NCBI GenBank assembly: GCA_965224045.1
Contig: CBDCYD010000014.1
Coordinates: 434,001 to 498,000, forward strand
DNA from: Tectiglobus sp965224045
GTDB lineage: Bacteria > Pseudomonadota > Alphaproteobacteria > Rhizobiales > Hyphomicrobiaceae
Length of the DNA: 64,000 nucleotides
Reading direction: 5' to 3'
Part shown: piece after piece, positions 54,990-63,830 of the stretch
Layout: each line of letters starts with the position of its first letter
Position numbering within the stretch: the stretch's first letter is position 1
Program-made: the position numbers and the translations under genes
Notes under the pieces: model-generated
Told to the model about the DNA's origin: nothing
The model's input: only the letters and a program-made list of their open reading frames with translations
Database searches by the model: none

Positions 54990-55298
54990 ATGGCTGACGA
55001 GAACGGTTCCAACCAGCCGGATGGCGAAGAAAATGGTGGTAACGGCGCGTCGAACGGCAACTTCGGTGCGTGCTGCGAAGAGTTGAAGGAGGCCATCGCC
55101 GGTGAGGATTTCGAGCCGCTGATCACGGAAGGCGACGACGGTATTCTCTATATGGCGGTGGGCCTGATCGAGTTCGAGGACGAGGAATCCGGGATGGTCG
55201 ATCATCCGGTGTTCTTTTGTCCCTTCTGCGGGACCAAGCTGCAGGATGCAGAGGTGGTCCGCGCGCGGCTATCAAGCGAGGGTGAACTGCCGCAATGA
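54990..55298 (+). CDS. Small CPFC-containing protein between atpD and atpC
   Basis: 102 residues, unknown family. The N-terminal about 25 residues are low-complexity (N, G, E, D). Then come a Cys pair (CC at 28-29 in GACCEELKEAI), a short beta region DGILYMAVGLIEFEDEE, and CPFCGTKLQ (Cys77, Cys80). The four cysteines could bind a metal such as zinc, but CPFC alone is only half of a standard zinc ribbon. GGAGGG lies upstream of ATG. It sits 160 bp after atpD and 48 bp before atpC, in the same direction. A role in ATP synthase assembly or regulation is possible but unsupported. Confidence 0.75.
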   Translation: MADENGSNQPDGEENGGNGASNGNFGACCEELKEAIAGEDFEPLITEGDDGILYMAVGLIEFEDEESGMVDHPVFFCPFCGTKLQDAEVVRARLSSEGELPQ

Positions 55299-55345
55299 GT
55301 GCGGCGGCGCGCACGACGATGCGGTTTTGATTGGGTGACGACGAC

Positions 55346-55726
55346 ATGGCGGACTTCAATTTCGAACTCGTGAGCCCGGAGCGGGTGTTGATGTCGGAAG
55401 CTGTCGAGCATGTCGTGCTGCCCGGCAGCGAGGGCCAGCTCGGCGTGCTTGCCGGACACTCGCCGGCCGTGGTGACATTGAAGCCGGGCCTGATCACGGT
55501 TCTTGCAGGCAGTTCGGTCGCGCGCACGATTTATGTCCGGGGCGGATTTGCTGAAATCAACCCGGAAGCCGTAACCGTTCTGGCCGAGCACGCGCTCGAT
55601 GTCGAAGCCGGGCGGGATGCGATTGCCGGCGAACTTGAAGCGGCAGAGAAAGATCTCGCCGATGCGGACGACGACAATGCCCGCTTCATCGCACAATCTG
55701 CCATCGACGCCTTGCGGTCGCTCTGA
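55346..55726 (+). CDS. atpC: F1F0 ATP synthase subunit epsilon
   Basis: 126 residues, the N-terminal beta-sandwich plus a C-terminal pair of helices; slightly shorter than the E. coli protein. Segments: FNFELVSPERVLMSEAVEHVVLPGSEGQLGVLAGHSPAVVTLKPGLITVL (typical), YVRGGFAEINPEAVTVLAEHA, and helices DAIAGELEAAEKDLADADDDNARFIAQSAIDALRSL. ATG at 55346 is used. It completes the F1 gene set delta-alpha-gamma-beta-epsilon, interrupted only by the preceding small CPFC gene. Confidence 0.96.
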   Translation: MADFNFELVSPERVLMSEAVEHVVLPGSEGQLGVLAGHSPAVVTLKPGLITVLAGSSVARTIYVRGGFAEINPEAVTVLAEHALDVEAGRDAIAGELEAAEKDLADADDDNARFIAQSAIDALRSL

Positions 55727-55834
55727 TAGCGCTCCCGCGCGATGAGCTGCATGTGTCGGCTGACGACCATGTGACGTGTGCAGGTGCGACTGCGCGGTTC
55801 CGGTTTCGGGCGCAGGCTGCCTGAGAACAGAAAA

Positions 55835-56470
55835 TCAGTTCCTTGAGATATGATCCGGCAGGCGTTCGGCATTGGCCTGCCAGGCGGCAGAATATTCGAG
55901 GACGCGGGCTGTCTGCGTCGCGACCTCGGCGCCGAGCAGCCGCCCGATCAAATGCAGCGTCACATCGATGCCCAGCGAAACGCCGCCGCCCGTGACGATC
56001 CGGCCTTCGTCGACGACCCGGGCGTGGTGTGCGGCGGCAACCTTGCCGTTCTTTGCCAGCAACTCGAGCGGTGGCGTTTCACCCGGGAACACCTCGACCT
56101 TGGTGGTGGCTTGGCGGCCGTCGAGCAGACCGGCGGCGGCGAGGATCATGCCGCCGGTGCAAACCGCGGCGACGATTGCCCGTTCGGCAGCGGCCCGGCG
56201 AATAAAGTCGATGGTCGATGGGTCGTTGCTGGCTTCGATCCAGCCGGGCCCGCCAAGTACGATTACGACATCGAAGGGTGGGCAGTCCCGATAGGCGTGA
56301 TCGGCGATCAGGCGCAGGCCGTTGGCCATGGTTATTTCGCCGTCATCCCGGGCAACGACATAAAACGCCAGCTTCGGCGCGATGCGTTTCGCCATCGAGA
56401 GAACGCCGTAGGTGGCGCCTATGTCGATTGGTTCGATGCCGTCGTAGGCCAGAACGGCGAATGTCGTCAT
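55835..56470 (-). CDS. DJ-1/PfpI-family protein (isonitrile-hydratase-like)
   Basis: 211 residues. The fold starts FAVLAYDGIEPIDIGATYGVL, and the nucleophile-elbow cysteine is Cys104 in AAVCTGGMILAAAGLL. A later strand contains HARVVDEGRIVTGGGVSLGIDVTLHLIGRLLG. The group resembles isonitrile hydratase and the GATase1-like domain of AraC-type regulators, without a DNA-binding part. ATG at 56470 has GGAGG ten bases upstream. It follows the PNPOx-like gene by 42 bp on the same strand. Substrate unknown. Confidence 0.88.
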   Translation of the reverse strand: MTTFAVLAYDGIEPIDIGATYGVLSMAKRIAPKLAFYVVARDDGEITMANGLRLIADHAYRDCPPFDVVIVLGGPGWIEASNDPSTIDFIRRAAAERAIVAAVCTGGMILAAAGLLDGRQATTKVEVFPGETPPLELLAKNGKVAAAHHARVVDEGRIVTGGGVSLGIDVTLHLIGRLLGAEVATQTARVLEYSAAWQANAERLPDHISRN

Positions 56471-56511
56471 GGAAGGGATGCCTCCAGTTGCCCGGCACTG
56501 CGCGCTGGCTG

Positions 56512-57135
56512 TCAATACAGGCCGCGATCGGCCATCACCTTGGTCTGGCGGGCGTTTTCTTCCTTAGTCAGTCCCTGGCAGTGAGCCAGCAGGATTTCGG
56601 CGTAGCTTGGCAACTGGGCGCGATCGATGTGTCTTGATGAGTCCCAGAGGTGCGATCGGATAAAGGCCTTGGGACAATGCATGAAGGCTTCCTTGATCGT
56701 GATCAGGAGACCAACCTTCGGGGCGCGGCCGTTGATGGCGGAGGTTTCGAGCAAGCGGGCGTCGTCGGTGATCCTGCCGGTGCCGTTGATGCGAAGGGTT
56801 TCGTTCATGCCGGGGACCAGGAAGATCATGCCGACGGCCGGGTTGTGCAGGAGATTGACCATCGTGTCCAAGCGATTATTGCCGACGCGATCGGGCAGCA
56901 GGAGATGGCGGTCATCGAGAATGCGCACGAACCCCGGCGGGTCGCCGCGCGGCGTAACGTCGGCCCCGCCCTCGCCCTGGGTTGCGATCAAGCAGAACGG
57001 TGCGAGCGCGATGATTGCCCGGCAATGGTCGTCGAGCGCATGCAGGACCTTGTCAGTGGCACGACTCATCGGCGCGTGATGCAAGGTGCGCAGGGCGTCT
57101 TCGCTTTCGATGAAGCTGATGTCGTCGGGGAGCAT
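56512..57135 (-). CDS. Pyridoxamine-5'-phosphate-oxidase-like flavin-binding protein
   Basis: 207 residues with the split-barrel flavin-binding fold of the PNPOx-like family. Features are HCRAIIALAPFCLIATQGEGGADVTPRGDPPGFVRILDDRHLLLPDRVGNNRLDTMVNLLHNPAVGMIFLVPGMNETLRINGTGRI. The 'MSMEG_1061-like' subgroup matches this pattern by memory. It is not the true PdxH. ATG at 57135 has AAGGAAC upstream. It lies between the aconitase and DJ-1-like genes, 70 and 42 bp from them; a three-gene unit is likely. Confidence 0.87.
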   Translation of the reverse strand: MLPDDISFIESEDALRTLHHAPMSRATDKVLHALDDHCRAIIALAPFCLIATQGEGGADVTPRGDPPGFVRILDDRHLLLPDRVGNNRLDTMVNLLHNPAVGMIFLVPGMNETLRINGTGRITDDARLLETSAINGRAPKVGLLITIKEAFMHCPKAFIRSHLWDSSRHIDRAQLPSYAEILLAHCQGLTKEENARQTKVMADRGLY

Positions 57136-57204
57136 GGTTGTTCCTTTCCATTGCACAACCGGCGCCAGACTAAGCGCAAACGGAGATCGAACCAAATAGC
57201 GCCG

Positions 57205-59163
57205 CTAGCGGTTGGTGCGCTCGCGGAACCAGTTGACGAGGCCGCCGGCGTGGAAGATCTCGATCTGGCGGGGCGACATGTTGTGGCGTGCCGGGATATC
57301 GAAGCCCTTGTTGGCGACATGAACTAAAACGTCGGAGCCGGAACGGACACCGTCGTGGATGTCATGCACGGCCAGTTCGTCGTCGCCGGCAAGACGGTCG
57401 TAGTCGGCCGGCTCGACGAAGGTCAAAGGCAGAATACCGGCATTGATGAGGTTTTGTTCGTGGATGCGGGCGAACGATTTGGCCAGCACCAGCCGCAGGC
57501 CGAGGTGACGCGGTGCGAGTGCTGCGTGCTCGCGTGAAGAGCCCTGGCCGTAGTTGGTACCGGCGACAATGGCGTGGCCGCCGCTTTCCCGGGCAGCCTT
57601 GGCGCGCTGGACGTAGGTCGGGTCTTGGCGGCGGAAGGAGAAATCCGCAAGGCCGGCGAGGTTTGAGCGGAATGGCAAGGCCTCCGCGCCGGCGGGACTG
57701 ATCGTGTCGGTGGAAACGTTGTTTGCAAGATGCAGCAGCACCGGGACAGCGACGGTATCGGGCAGCGGTGCGATGTGCTGCAACGGCTTGATGTTTGGGC
57801 CGAACGCGAGCGCGATCTTGCGCGCTTCGTGCGGCGCGAGAGGAGGTTCGAGAACGTCGGGCAGTGTCACGCCATGGTCCGGCTCGGCGATGGCGGGGTA
57901 GGCGAGAGCGAGGTCGCGCGGATCCGTGATGCAGCCGGTGAGGGCGGCCGCCACCGCCGTCTCCGGGCTGCAAAGATAAACCCGGTCGTCCTTGTCGCCG
58001 GAGCGGCCCGGAAAGTTCCGCGGTGTCGTTCGCAGGGAAATCTTGCCGGATGCAGGCGCCTGTCCCATCCCGTTACAACCATTGCAGCCGGCCTGATGCA
58101 GACGGCCACCGGCCTGCACAAGGTCAGCGATGGCGCCATCGCGCATCAGGTCGGCGAGCATCTGACGGCTTGTGGGATTGATGTCGAATGACAGCTCGGC
58201 GGGCACCTGCCGTCCCTTCACCATGGCAGCGGCCACGGCGAAATCGCGATAGCCGGGGTTGGCGGATGAGCCGATGTAGGACTGGTAGACCGGTGCGCCG
58301 GCGACGTCGCGCACCGACACGACGTTATCCGGGCTGCCCGGTGTCGCAATGAGCGGTTCGAGCGTGGCGAGGTCTATCTCGTCGGTGACGTCGTAGGTGC
58401 AGCCCGGATCGGCTGAGAGCGGAACAAACTGATCGGCGCGGCCGTGGGCCGCCATGAAGCGGCGAACGTTTTCGTCTGCGGGAAAGACCGATGTCGTTGC
58501 GCCGAGTTCAGCACCCATGTTGGCAATGACGTGGCGGTCCATTGCCGAAAGGGTCGCGACGCCGGGGCCGTGGTATTCGATGACACGCCCGACCCCGCCC
58601 TTGACGGTATGGCGGCGGAGCATTTCCAGAATGACGTCCTTGGCGCTGACCCAGTCCGGCAATGCGCCCGTGAGATGAATGCCCCAGATCTCGGGCATCT
58701 TCAGCGCGAGCGGTTCGCCGGCAAGAACGGTGGCGACCTCGACGGAGCCGGCGCCAACGGCGAACATACCGAGCGAGCCGGCGGCAGGTGTGTGGGAGTC
58801 CGAACCGACCAGGACGGTGCCCGGAATGCCGAGTCGCTCCATGTGGACGGGATGCGAAATACCGTTGCCAGGACGCGAGTAGTGAAGCCCGAACCGGCGC
58901 GCCGCCGAATGCAGGAAGAGATGATCGTCGGCGTTCTTGAAATCAGCCTGGAAGAGGTTGTGGTCGATATACTGGCAGGCGACGTCGACGCGGATGCGGT
59001 CGAGGCCAATGGCATCCAAAGCCAGGACCGTCAGAGTCGCCGTCGCATCCTGCAGCAGGACCTGGTCGACCTTGAGCCTAACCTCGCTACCGACGGTCAT
59101 TTCTCCGCCGACGAGATGCGCGGCGAGGATCTTTTCGGTCATCGTCAGCGGTTTGCCCGCCAT
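57205..59163 (-). CDS. Aconitate hydratase, Aq-type
   Basis: 652 residues, shorter than AcnA/AcnB, of the short aconitase group also called Aq-type. Key parts: MTEKILAAHLVGGEMTVGSEVRLKVDQVLLQDATATL, DHNLFQADFKNADDHLFLHSAARRFGLHYSRPGNGISH, VGSDSHTPAAGSLGMFAVGAG, the cluster region GCNGCNGMG, SLRTTPRNFPGRSG, and the swivel domain VAGTNYGQGSSREHAALAPRHLGLRLVLAKSF. Where many aconitases have GSCTN, this has GSSANPG, so that cluster-ligand Cys may be a Ser. ATG at 59163 has GGAGAG upstream; ATG at 59169 is an alternative. It completes the TCA enzyme set here. Confidence 0.92.
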   Translation of the reverse strand: MAGKPLTMTEKILAAHLVGGEMTVGSEVRLKVDQVLLQDATATLTVLALDAIGLDRIRVDVACQYIDHNLFQADFKNADDHLFLHSAARRFGLHYSRPGNGISHPVHMERLGIPGTVLVGSDSHTPAAGSLGMFAVGAGSVEVATVLAGEPLALKMPEIWGIHLTGALPDWVSAKDVILEMLRRHTVKGGVGRVIEYHGPGVATLSAMDRHVIANMGAELGATTSVFPADENVRRFMAAHGRADQFVPLSADPGCTYDVTDEIDLATLEPLIATPGSPDNVVSVRDVAGAPVYQSYIGSSANPGYRDFAVAAAMVKGRQVPAELSFDINPTSRQMLADLMRDGAIADLVQAGGRLHQAGCNGCNGMGQAPASGKISLRTTPRNFPGRSGDKDDRVYLCSPETAVAAALTGCITDPRDLALAYPAIAEPDHGVTLPDVLEPPLAPHEARKIALAFGPNIKPLQHIAPLPDTVAVPVLLHLANNVSTDTISPAGAEALPFRSNLAGLADFSFRRQDPTYVQRAKAARESGGHAIVAGTNYGQGSSREHAALAPRHLGLRLVLAKSFARIHEQNLINAGILPLTFVEPADYDRLAGDDELAVHDIHDGVRSGSDVLVHVANKGFDIPARHNMSPRQIEIFHAGGLVNWFRERTNR

Positions 59164-59319
59164 AGTCATCTCTCCATGTCACACGGGACCAGGCAGGCGG
59201 GGTGCGCGCCAGTCACCGATTGACGAGGTTGGCGTCAGCTCCCACTAATGATCACGTGAATTCGGTCCCGTTGGTCATTAAGTCAGGGGCCAGGGCAGTG
59301 CGCAACAGGAACGGCCGAC

Positions 59320-59787
59320 ATGACCCCGGACATGATGAAAGAGCTTCAGACGATTTCGCAGCAGCACGTCGACAATCTCGTCGGTAACGTGCTGGCAGAG
59401 TTGGACAAGCTCAAGCAGCAGATGCAGGCCAAGAGCCGGGCACGGCCTGATGCCGACTTGCTGATCCAGAACAGTGCGCCGTTTCAGTACTTCGAGTTTC
59501 TTGCCATCGCCTGTTACCGGTTGCGCGGAAAATGGAAACGCGCCGGTGAGGCACAGAAAACCTTGGAGCAGCGTCGTGCGGAATGGAATACGGTGGTCTC
59601 TGCGGCCCTGGTCCATGCGCGCAACGACATCGCAGGGCTTGAGAAAGGCAGCGAGGCGTACGATGGCGAGGTCGAGCGGATCCTGGCGCTGCTCGACGTG
59701 CTGTCGATGTTGTTTCGGCCGCTTCACGGGCCAAACGCTGCCTGGATCGGCGTTGCTGCTGCAACTGTCGGTGCCGGCGAGCAGTAA
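59320..59787 (+). CDS. Small helical protein of unknown function
   Basis: 155 residues, mostly helical: MMKELQTISQQHVDNLVGNVLAELDKLKQQMQ (likely coiled coil), FQYFEFLAIACYRLRGKWKRAGEAQKTLEQRRAEWNTVVSAALVHARNDIAGLEKGSEAYDGEVERILALLDVLSMLFRPL. No signal peptide or known motif. It precedes the 942-residue coiled-coil membrane protein by about 260 bp in the same direction; a functional link is a guess. The start ATG (MTPDMMKEL) was chosen as the first possible one; ATG at 59332 or 59335 could also serve. Confidence 0.7.
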   Translation: MTPDMMKELQTISQQHVDNLVGNVLAELDKLKQQMQAKSRARPDADLLIQNSAPFQYFEFLAIACYRLRGKWKRAGEAQKTLEQRRAEWNTVVSAALVHARNDIAGLEKGSEAYDGEVERILALLDVLSMLFRPLHGPNAAWIGVAAATVGAGEQ

Positions 59788-60045
59788 CTGTTCGGTTCCG
59801 GTTGAGATCTTGCGCAGCGAATTCGCTGCGAATCCGATTTTTGACACATGAATTCTTGTGCGCGACGACGTCGTTGCCAATTTGTTCGATGCTTTCCGCT
59901 AACTGGCGCGGTTTTCATGCGATGACGGAAAATCATCGTTAATCAATGATGTGCGAGAATACCAAATTGGTGAACGTTAGCGTTTTGGTAGCGAAATGTC
60001 CTATAGTCGCGGCGAAATCTGTCTCAATTTCAGTGCGGTGGCGTG
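59788..60045 (+). promoter_or_regulatory. AT-rich intergenic region upstream of the 942-residue protein gene
   Basis: 258 bp, more AT-rich than its surroundings. TTGACA occurs at 59841-59846 without a convincing -10 at normal distance, and CTATAGT at about 60001-60007 resembles a -10 box. It probably contains the promoter of the following large gene; the exact site cannot be fixed. Confidence 0.4.
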
Positions 60046-62874
60046 ATGCGTATGATCAACTGGAGCAGAATAGCCCGGTCGTGGCAGTTGATCCTTCTCG
60101 CCATAACCAGTGTCGTGCTGTCCCTGGCGTCAGGCTGGACGACGTGGATCGGGATGCGCAACTTCACCGACGAAGCCGTCCTGTCGTTCATGATTACGTT
60201 CGGCATCCAAGGTGTGATGCTGGTTTTGTCCTGGCTTGTCGGCGTGCGCCTGAGCGAGTTCATGGCGGCCCAGCCGGGCAGCGGCGCTGCATCGGCAACC
60301 GGAAAGGACGGGCCAATCTCGGTGGTGGCCAACGTCCTGCGTGTGTTTATCGTGGCAGCGTCCTGTGTGCTTGTCATTGCGCTTGGCTATCGGTTCGGGG
60401 CCGAATCACCCATTCCTGAAATCGAAGCGCTGTTGCGGATCATGCCGCTGCAGGGCCTCGCAGGGGCAATTTTTGTTGCGGTTCTCGGCCTCTTGGTGAT
60501 GCGCTTCGGGACGGGGCTGGTCGACCACGTCGTCAGCCTGTTTCAATTTGCCGGGCGCAATGTCATACCGCTGGTCATGCTTGCCGGGTGTCTTGCGAGT
60601 TCGGTGTTTTTTTCCTTCGATGCGCTTTTTGCGACGATCGTTCCGAAAGACGAGCGCGAGCGAATTGCCGAGCTCAGGTCAAAAACCGAAGTTGCAGCGA
60701 TTATCAATCGCATTGCCGAGACGGCCGATCGGAACCGGCAGACGGCAACGCGGCAACTCCTGGCGTCGGATCAGTGGAAAGCCTATGTCGCGCAACTCGA
60801 GGATATCAGGCGCGGCGTTGTGCAGGTCCCCGAGATCGTGCGTCAAAGGGTGGCGAAACTTCAGCAGGACAGCCTGGCTGCGAGCCGGGAAGGTGCCGCC
60901 CTGGCCGGCAGGCTTGGACAGCAACGCGCAATAAAGGTCGAAGACCGTGACCGGCTGGAGGCGCGCGTTGCCGGGGTTAGCAAACAGATCGCGCTGATCG
61001 ACGCGGAAATCGGCAAGTTGCGGCAACGCCGGTTCGCGCTCGAACGCGAGGTCGTCGACAAGGAAGCGGAGCGCGATGCCGAAGAACGCGGCCTTGGAGC
61101 CTCGGCGCAGGCCGGGCGCGGGCCGATCTATCGGCGGCTGTCAAAGGAACTGGCGAAGCTCAATGCGGCGCTGGCCAACGTGAATCTCAAAGCGGGTAAG
61201 CTCGAAGCCGAGCGACGGGAGAACCAGGCAATCGCCATCGCGCTGAAAAACAAGATCGCCGCGCTCGACAATGATATCCGCCTGCTGGATGACAAGATTG
61301 CGCTGGCCAAGACTGAGGGCGGTGCGATTGGTGAGATGCCGCCGGTTGCCGCGGTTGAACGGACCGCGAAAGCTGCCGGCGATAAGCTTGATGCGGCGCG
61401 GTTGGCGTTCGCGCGTCGTCCAACGCCGCAGGCGCTGACGGCGCTTGGGGCCGCCTGTACCGAGGCCGATCGATTTCGCACGGCGTACGGCGCCACTTCG
61501 ACCGACGGGTCGACCGGCAAAGCTGCGGACTGCAGTAGCGCTGCGGTGCAGGGCCTGGCCTCGCGCGCCTTCGCGCTCGATCGCGGTCAGGCGCAGCTTT
61601 CGAGCCGTTGTGTCGGAAAGAACGATGCGGTCGAGCAGCGCAGTTTTGCCGAGCGCCTGGCGTTTGCCAGAGACTGTCTCAATTGGTCCGAATTGTCAGC
61701 CTCGGGCGCGGGCCCGATCGCCAACGCGATCAACCGGCTCGAGCGTGAGCGGGACGACAAGGCGCATCGCTTTGTCGTGACGTCGAATGCGTTCTTCGAC
61801 GGTAATAAGCTTGCGCTCCTGGCGTTGGCGATCGCTGCTGCCATCGATGCGCTGGTGCTTGCCTCCGGGCTGTTGGGCGCAACCGCCGTGCGTTCGCCGC
61901 TTGCCGGCCGTGGCTTGAGCACGGCCCACACGGCCGCGCAGCGTGAGGCTGTCGTCGTTGCAGCGCTTCTACCAAACGTCGCGCTGAACGCGCGTCTCGC
62001 GCTGGAAGCATTCGTGCCACATGCCCCGGCCGGACATGCGCAGGGCGACGGCGCGTGGACGCATCAGGCCGATCCCGCCGCCGTTCAGGATGTGGCTCGC
62101 AACCTCAATATGCGCAAGCTTCTCAATGCAGCGGCAGCAATCGGGGCTGCACGACCGATCGAAGACGAGGGTGGTGTCTATGCCATCCGATCGGCATTGA
62201 TCGAGTTTCTTGCGCAGCTGTCCGAGGGTGCGCGCGATGCGTCTGATCCCTTCCGCGATCTCCCGGCCGCGCTCATTCGCGCGCTGGGCGACAGGCCGGT
62301 CGAGGGGGCCAAGACCGTTCTCGGCTATGTCATGCCGTCGGTGCGTGAGGCCGGCTATACGTCGGGCATCGACATTGCGGCAATCGAGCAAGCGGACGAA
62401 GAGACGCTGCGGCGCTGCCTCAACGTGGCGACCGTCTACGGTCTTGTCGGGCAACCTGAAAACGGCAAACCGGCGAGCATCGTCTTGCTGAAGCCGCAAT
62501 TCTACCTGGCACTGCTCGACCTGGCGTCAATGCCGGTTTCGGCTGCAAGCGCGATTGGCGCCGAAGCGGGTTCCGACGTGCGCGATGAAAAGCGTGGAAC
62601 CGCCGCGGATGACGAGCATGAATGGGTTGCTGCCGCGGCGGCGGCCTTGCGGCATGACCAGCGCAACGGCGGTTCGCGATCGCCAGAGCGCGATGGCGAA
62701 CAGGCGGCGCAGGTCAGCCATCCGGCGGTTGCACCCGGTGGCGATGCGGACGTCAATGTGCGCGTCAGTCCGGAGGCCGGCGTCGTCGGTGGAACGGCCG
62801 AAATCATGCCAGCGCAGTCGCGCCGCCGCCGTCCCAAAGTGATCATAACGGACGACACATTCTCCTTCGACTGA
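60046..62874 (+). CDS. Large multi-pass membrane protein with periplasmic coiled coil, unknown function
   Basis: 942 residues. Five hydrophobic helices occur in the first 200 residues (about 15-37, 48-69, 94-117, 136-158, 173-198). A long charged helical region at about 200-430 looks like coiled coil (KLQQDSLAASREGAALAGRL, VAGVSKQIALIDAEIGKLRQRR, LERERDDKAHRF later). Four cysteines at about 471, 496, 522 and 544 fall in the same region. A sixth helix (about 589-615, LALLALAIAAAIDALVLASG) is followed by a soluble C-terminal part of about 330 residues. With the N-terminus inside, the coiled coil would be periplasmic and the C-terminus cytoplasmic, and the four cysteines could form two disulfides. 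No family recognised. ATG at 60046 and 60052 are both possible. Confidence 0.75.
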   Translation: MRMINWSRIARSWQLILLAITSVVLSLASGWTTWIGMRNFTDEAVLSFMITFGIQGVMLVLSWLVGVRLSEFMAAQPGSGAASATGKDGPISVVANVLRVFIVAASCVLVIALGYRFGAESPIPEIEALLRIMPLQGLAGAIFVAVLGLLVMRFGTGLVDHVVSLFQFAGRNVIPLVMLAGCLASSVFFSFDALFATIVPKDERERIAELRSKTEVAAIINRIAETADRNRQTATRQLLASDQWKAYVAQLEDIRRGVVQVPEIVRQRVAKLQQDSLAASREGAALAGRLGQQRAIKVEDRDRLEARVAGVSKQIALIDAEIGKLRQRRFALEREVVDKEAERDAEERGLGASAQAGRGPIYRRLSKELAKLNAALANVNLKAGKLEAERRENQAIAIALKNKIAALDNDIRLLDDKIALAKTEGGAIGEMPPVAAVERTAKAAGDKLDAARLAFARRPTPQALTALGAACTEADRFRTAYGATSTDGSTGKAADCSSAAVQGLASRAFALDRGQAQLSSRCVGKNDAVEQRSFAERLAFARDCLNWSELSASGAGPIANAINRLERERDDKAHRFVVTSNAFFDGNKLALLALAIAAAIDALVLASGLLGATAVRSPLAGRGLSTAHTAAQREAVVVAALLPNVALNARLALEAFVPHAPAGHAQGDGAWTHQADPAAVQDVARNLNMRKLLNAAAAIGAARPIEDEGGVYAIRSALIEFLAQLSEGARDASDPFRDLPAALIRALGDRPVEGAKTVLGYVMPSVREAGYTSGIDIAAIEQADEETLRRCLNVATVYGLVGQPENGKPASIVLLKPQFYLALLDLASMPVSAASAIGAEAGSDVRDEKRGTAADDEHEWVAAAAAALRHDQRNGGSRSPERDGEQAAQVSHPAVAPGGDADVNVRVSPEAGVVGGTAEIMPAQSRRRRPKVIITDDTFSFD

Positions 62875-62962
62875 GAACTGCGCCTGCAGGCCTGTTGAGC
62901 GGCCGTCCTGTGTCAGTGCCGGACATTGGCTGTTTTCGAGCCCGGCGGGAAGGAACTTCTCA

Positions 62963-63793
62963 ATGACGGATGAAACCGGCGTTGCGGCGCACTATGGGCA
63001 ACATGGACTGCTTGCGGCGATCGAAGCCGCGGTGCAGGTATCGGGCAAGACGACCGATACCGTCAGTGTCGATGATCTTGCGCCGGCGGATGAGTTCCAC
63101 ATCGGCGGGCGGGTTGCGAGCGAGGCGTTCCTCGGCCAACTCGGACATGGCGGGGGTGATCGCGTGCTCGACGTCGGGTGCGGGCTTGGCGGCACCGCAC
63201 GGTTTGCCGCGCAAAGCTACGGTTGTCGCGTCGTCGGTGTTGATCTGACCGAAGAATTCGTCTCGGCCGGGCGGGCGATGACGGCATGGGTCGGACTGGC
63301 GGAGCAGGTCGATCTCAGGCATGGAAGCGCGCTGAATCTGGAATTCGAGCCCGATCAATTCGACGCGGCCTATATGCTGCACGTCGGCATGAACGTCGCC
63401 GACAAGGCGCGGCTGTTTGCGGAGGTCTTGCGCGTGTTGCGGCCCGGTGCGGTCTATGGCGTCTACGACATCATGGCCACGAGCAGTGAAGCGCTGGACT
63501 ATCCGGTGCCCTGGGCAACGACGGCGGCAACGAGCGCGCTGGCCGGGCAGGACACTTATCGGCGCCTGTTGGAAGACGCCGGCTTCGAGATTGTCGGCGA
63601 GCGCAACCGGCGGGAGTTTGCGGTTGCCTTCTTCGACGACATGCGCCGGCGCATGCAGGCTGCCGGCAGCCCGCCGCCACTTGGCCTGCATATCGTGATG
63701 GGGCCGGAGGCGGCCGTGAAAGTTCAAAACATGATCGCGAACATCGCCGCGGGCCGCATCGCCCCGGTCGAGATCATCGCGCGTAAGCCGTAG
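62963..63793 (+). CDS. SAM-dependent class I methyltransferase
   Basis: 276 residues. The SAM-binding motif I is RVLDVGCGLGGTARFAAQ (about 67-84), motif II acidic end is VVGVDLTEEFV, and FDAAYMLHVGMNVADKARLFAEVLRVLRPGAVYGVYDIM is the typical motif IV/post region of Ubie/gamma-tocopherol-type enzymes. The final domain has VPWATTAATSALAGQDTYRRLLEDAGFEIVGERNRREFAVAFF. The N-terminal VSGKTTDTVSVDDLAPADEFHIGG is like sarcosine/dimethylglycine or tocopherol methyltransferases. The substrate is unknown. It begins 88 bp after the large membrane protein gene. Confidence 0.9.
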   Translation: MTDETGVAAHYGQHGLLAAIEAAVQVSGKTTDTVSVDDLAPADEFHIGGRVASEAFLGQLGHGGGDRVLDVGCGLGGTARFAAQSYGCRVVGVDLTEEFVSAGRAMTAWVGLAEQVDLRHGSALNLEFEPDQFDAAYMLHVGMNVADKARLFAEVLRVLRPGAVYGVYDIMATSSEALDYPVPWATTAATSALAGQDTYRRLLEDAGFEIVGERNRREFAVAFFDDMRRRMQAAGSPPPLGLHIVMGPEAAVKVQNMIANIAAGRIAPVEIIARKP

Positions 63794-63808
63794 TGTTCTG
63801 GCGGCTGG

Positions 63809-63830
63809 GTGAGGGGCGGTTGCCCCTCAC
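63809..63830. terminator. Bidirectional hairpin terminator between convergent genes
   Basis: Perfect 9-bp inverted repeat (63809-63817 and 63822-63830) with a GGTT loop. It lies 15 bp after the methyltransferase stop, and its right arm contains the stop codon of the convergent SPFH-type gene. T-rich sequence follows on the plus strand (TCCGTTTCCTTTT). Confidence 0.7.

Noticed and set aside
59841..59870. TTGACA promoter upstream of the large membrane protein gene
   Set aside because: The -35-like TTGACA has no good -10 box at 16-18 bp, so it is not listed as a separate promoter.
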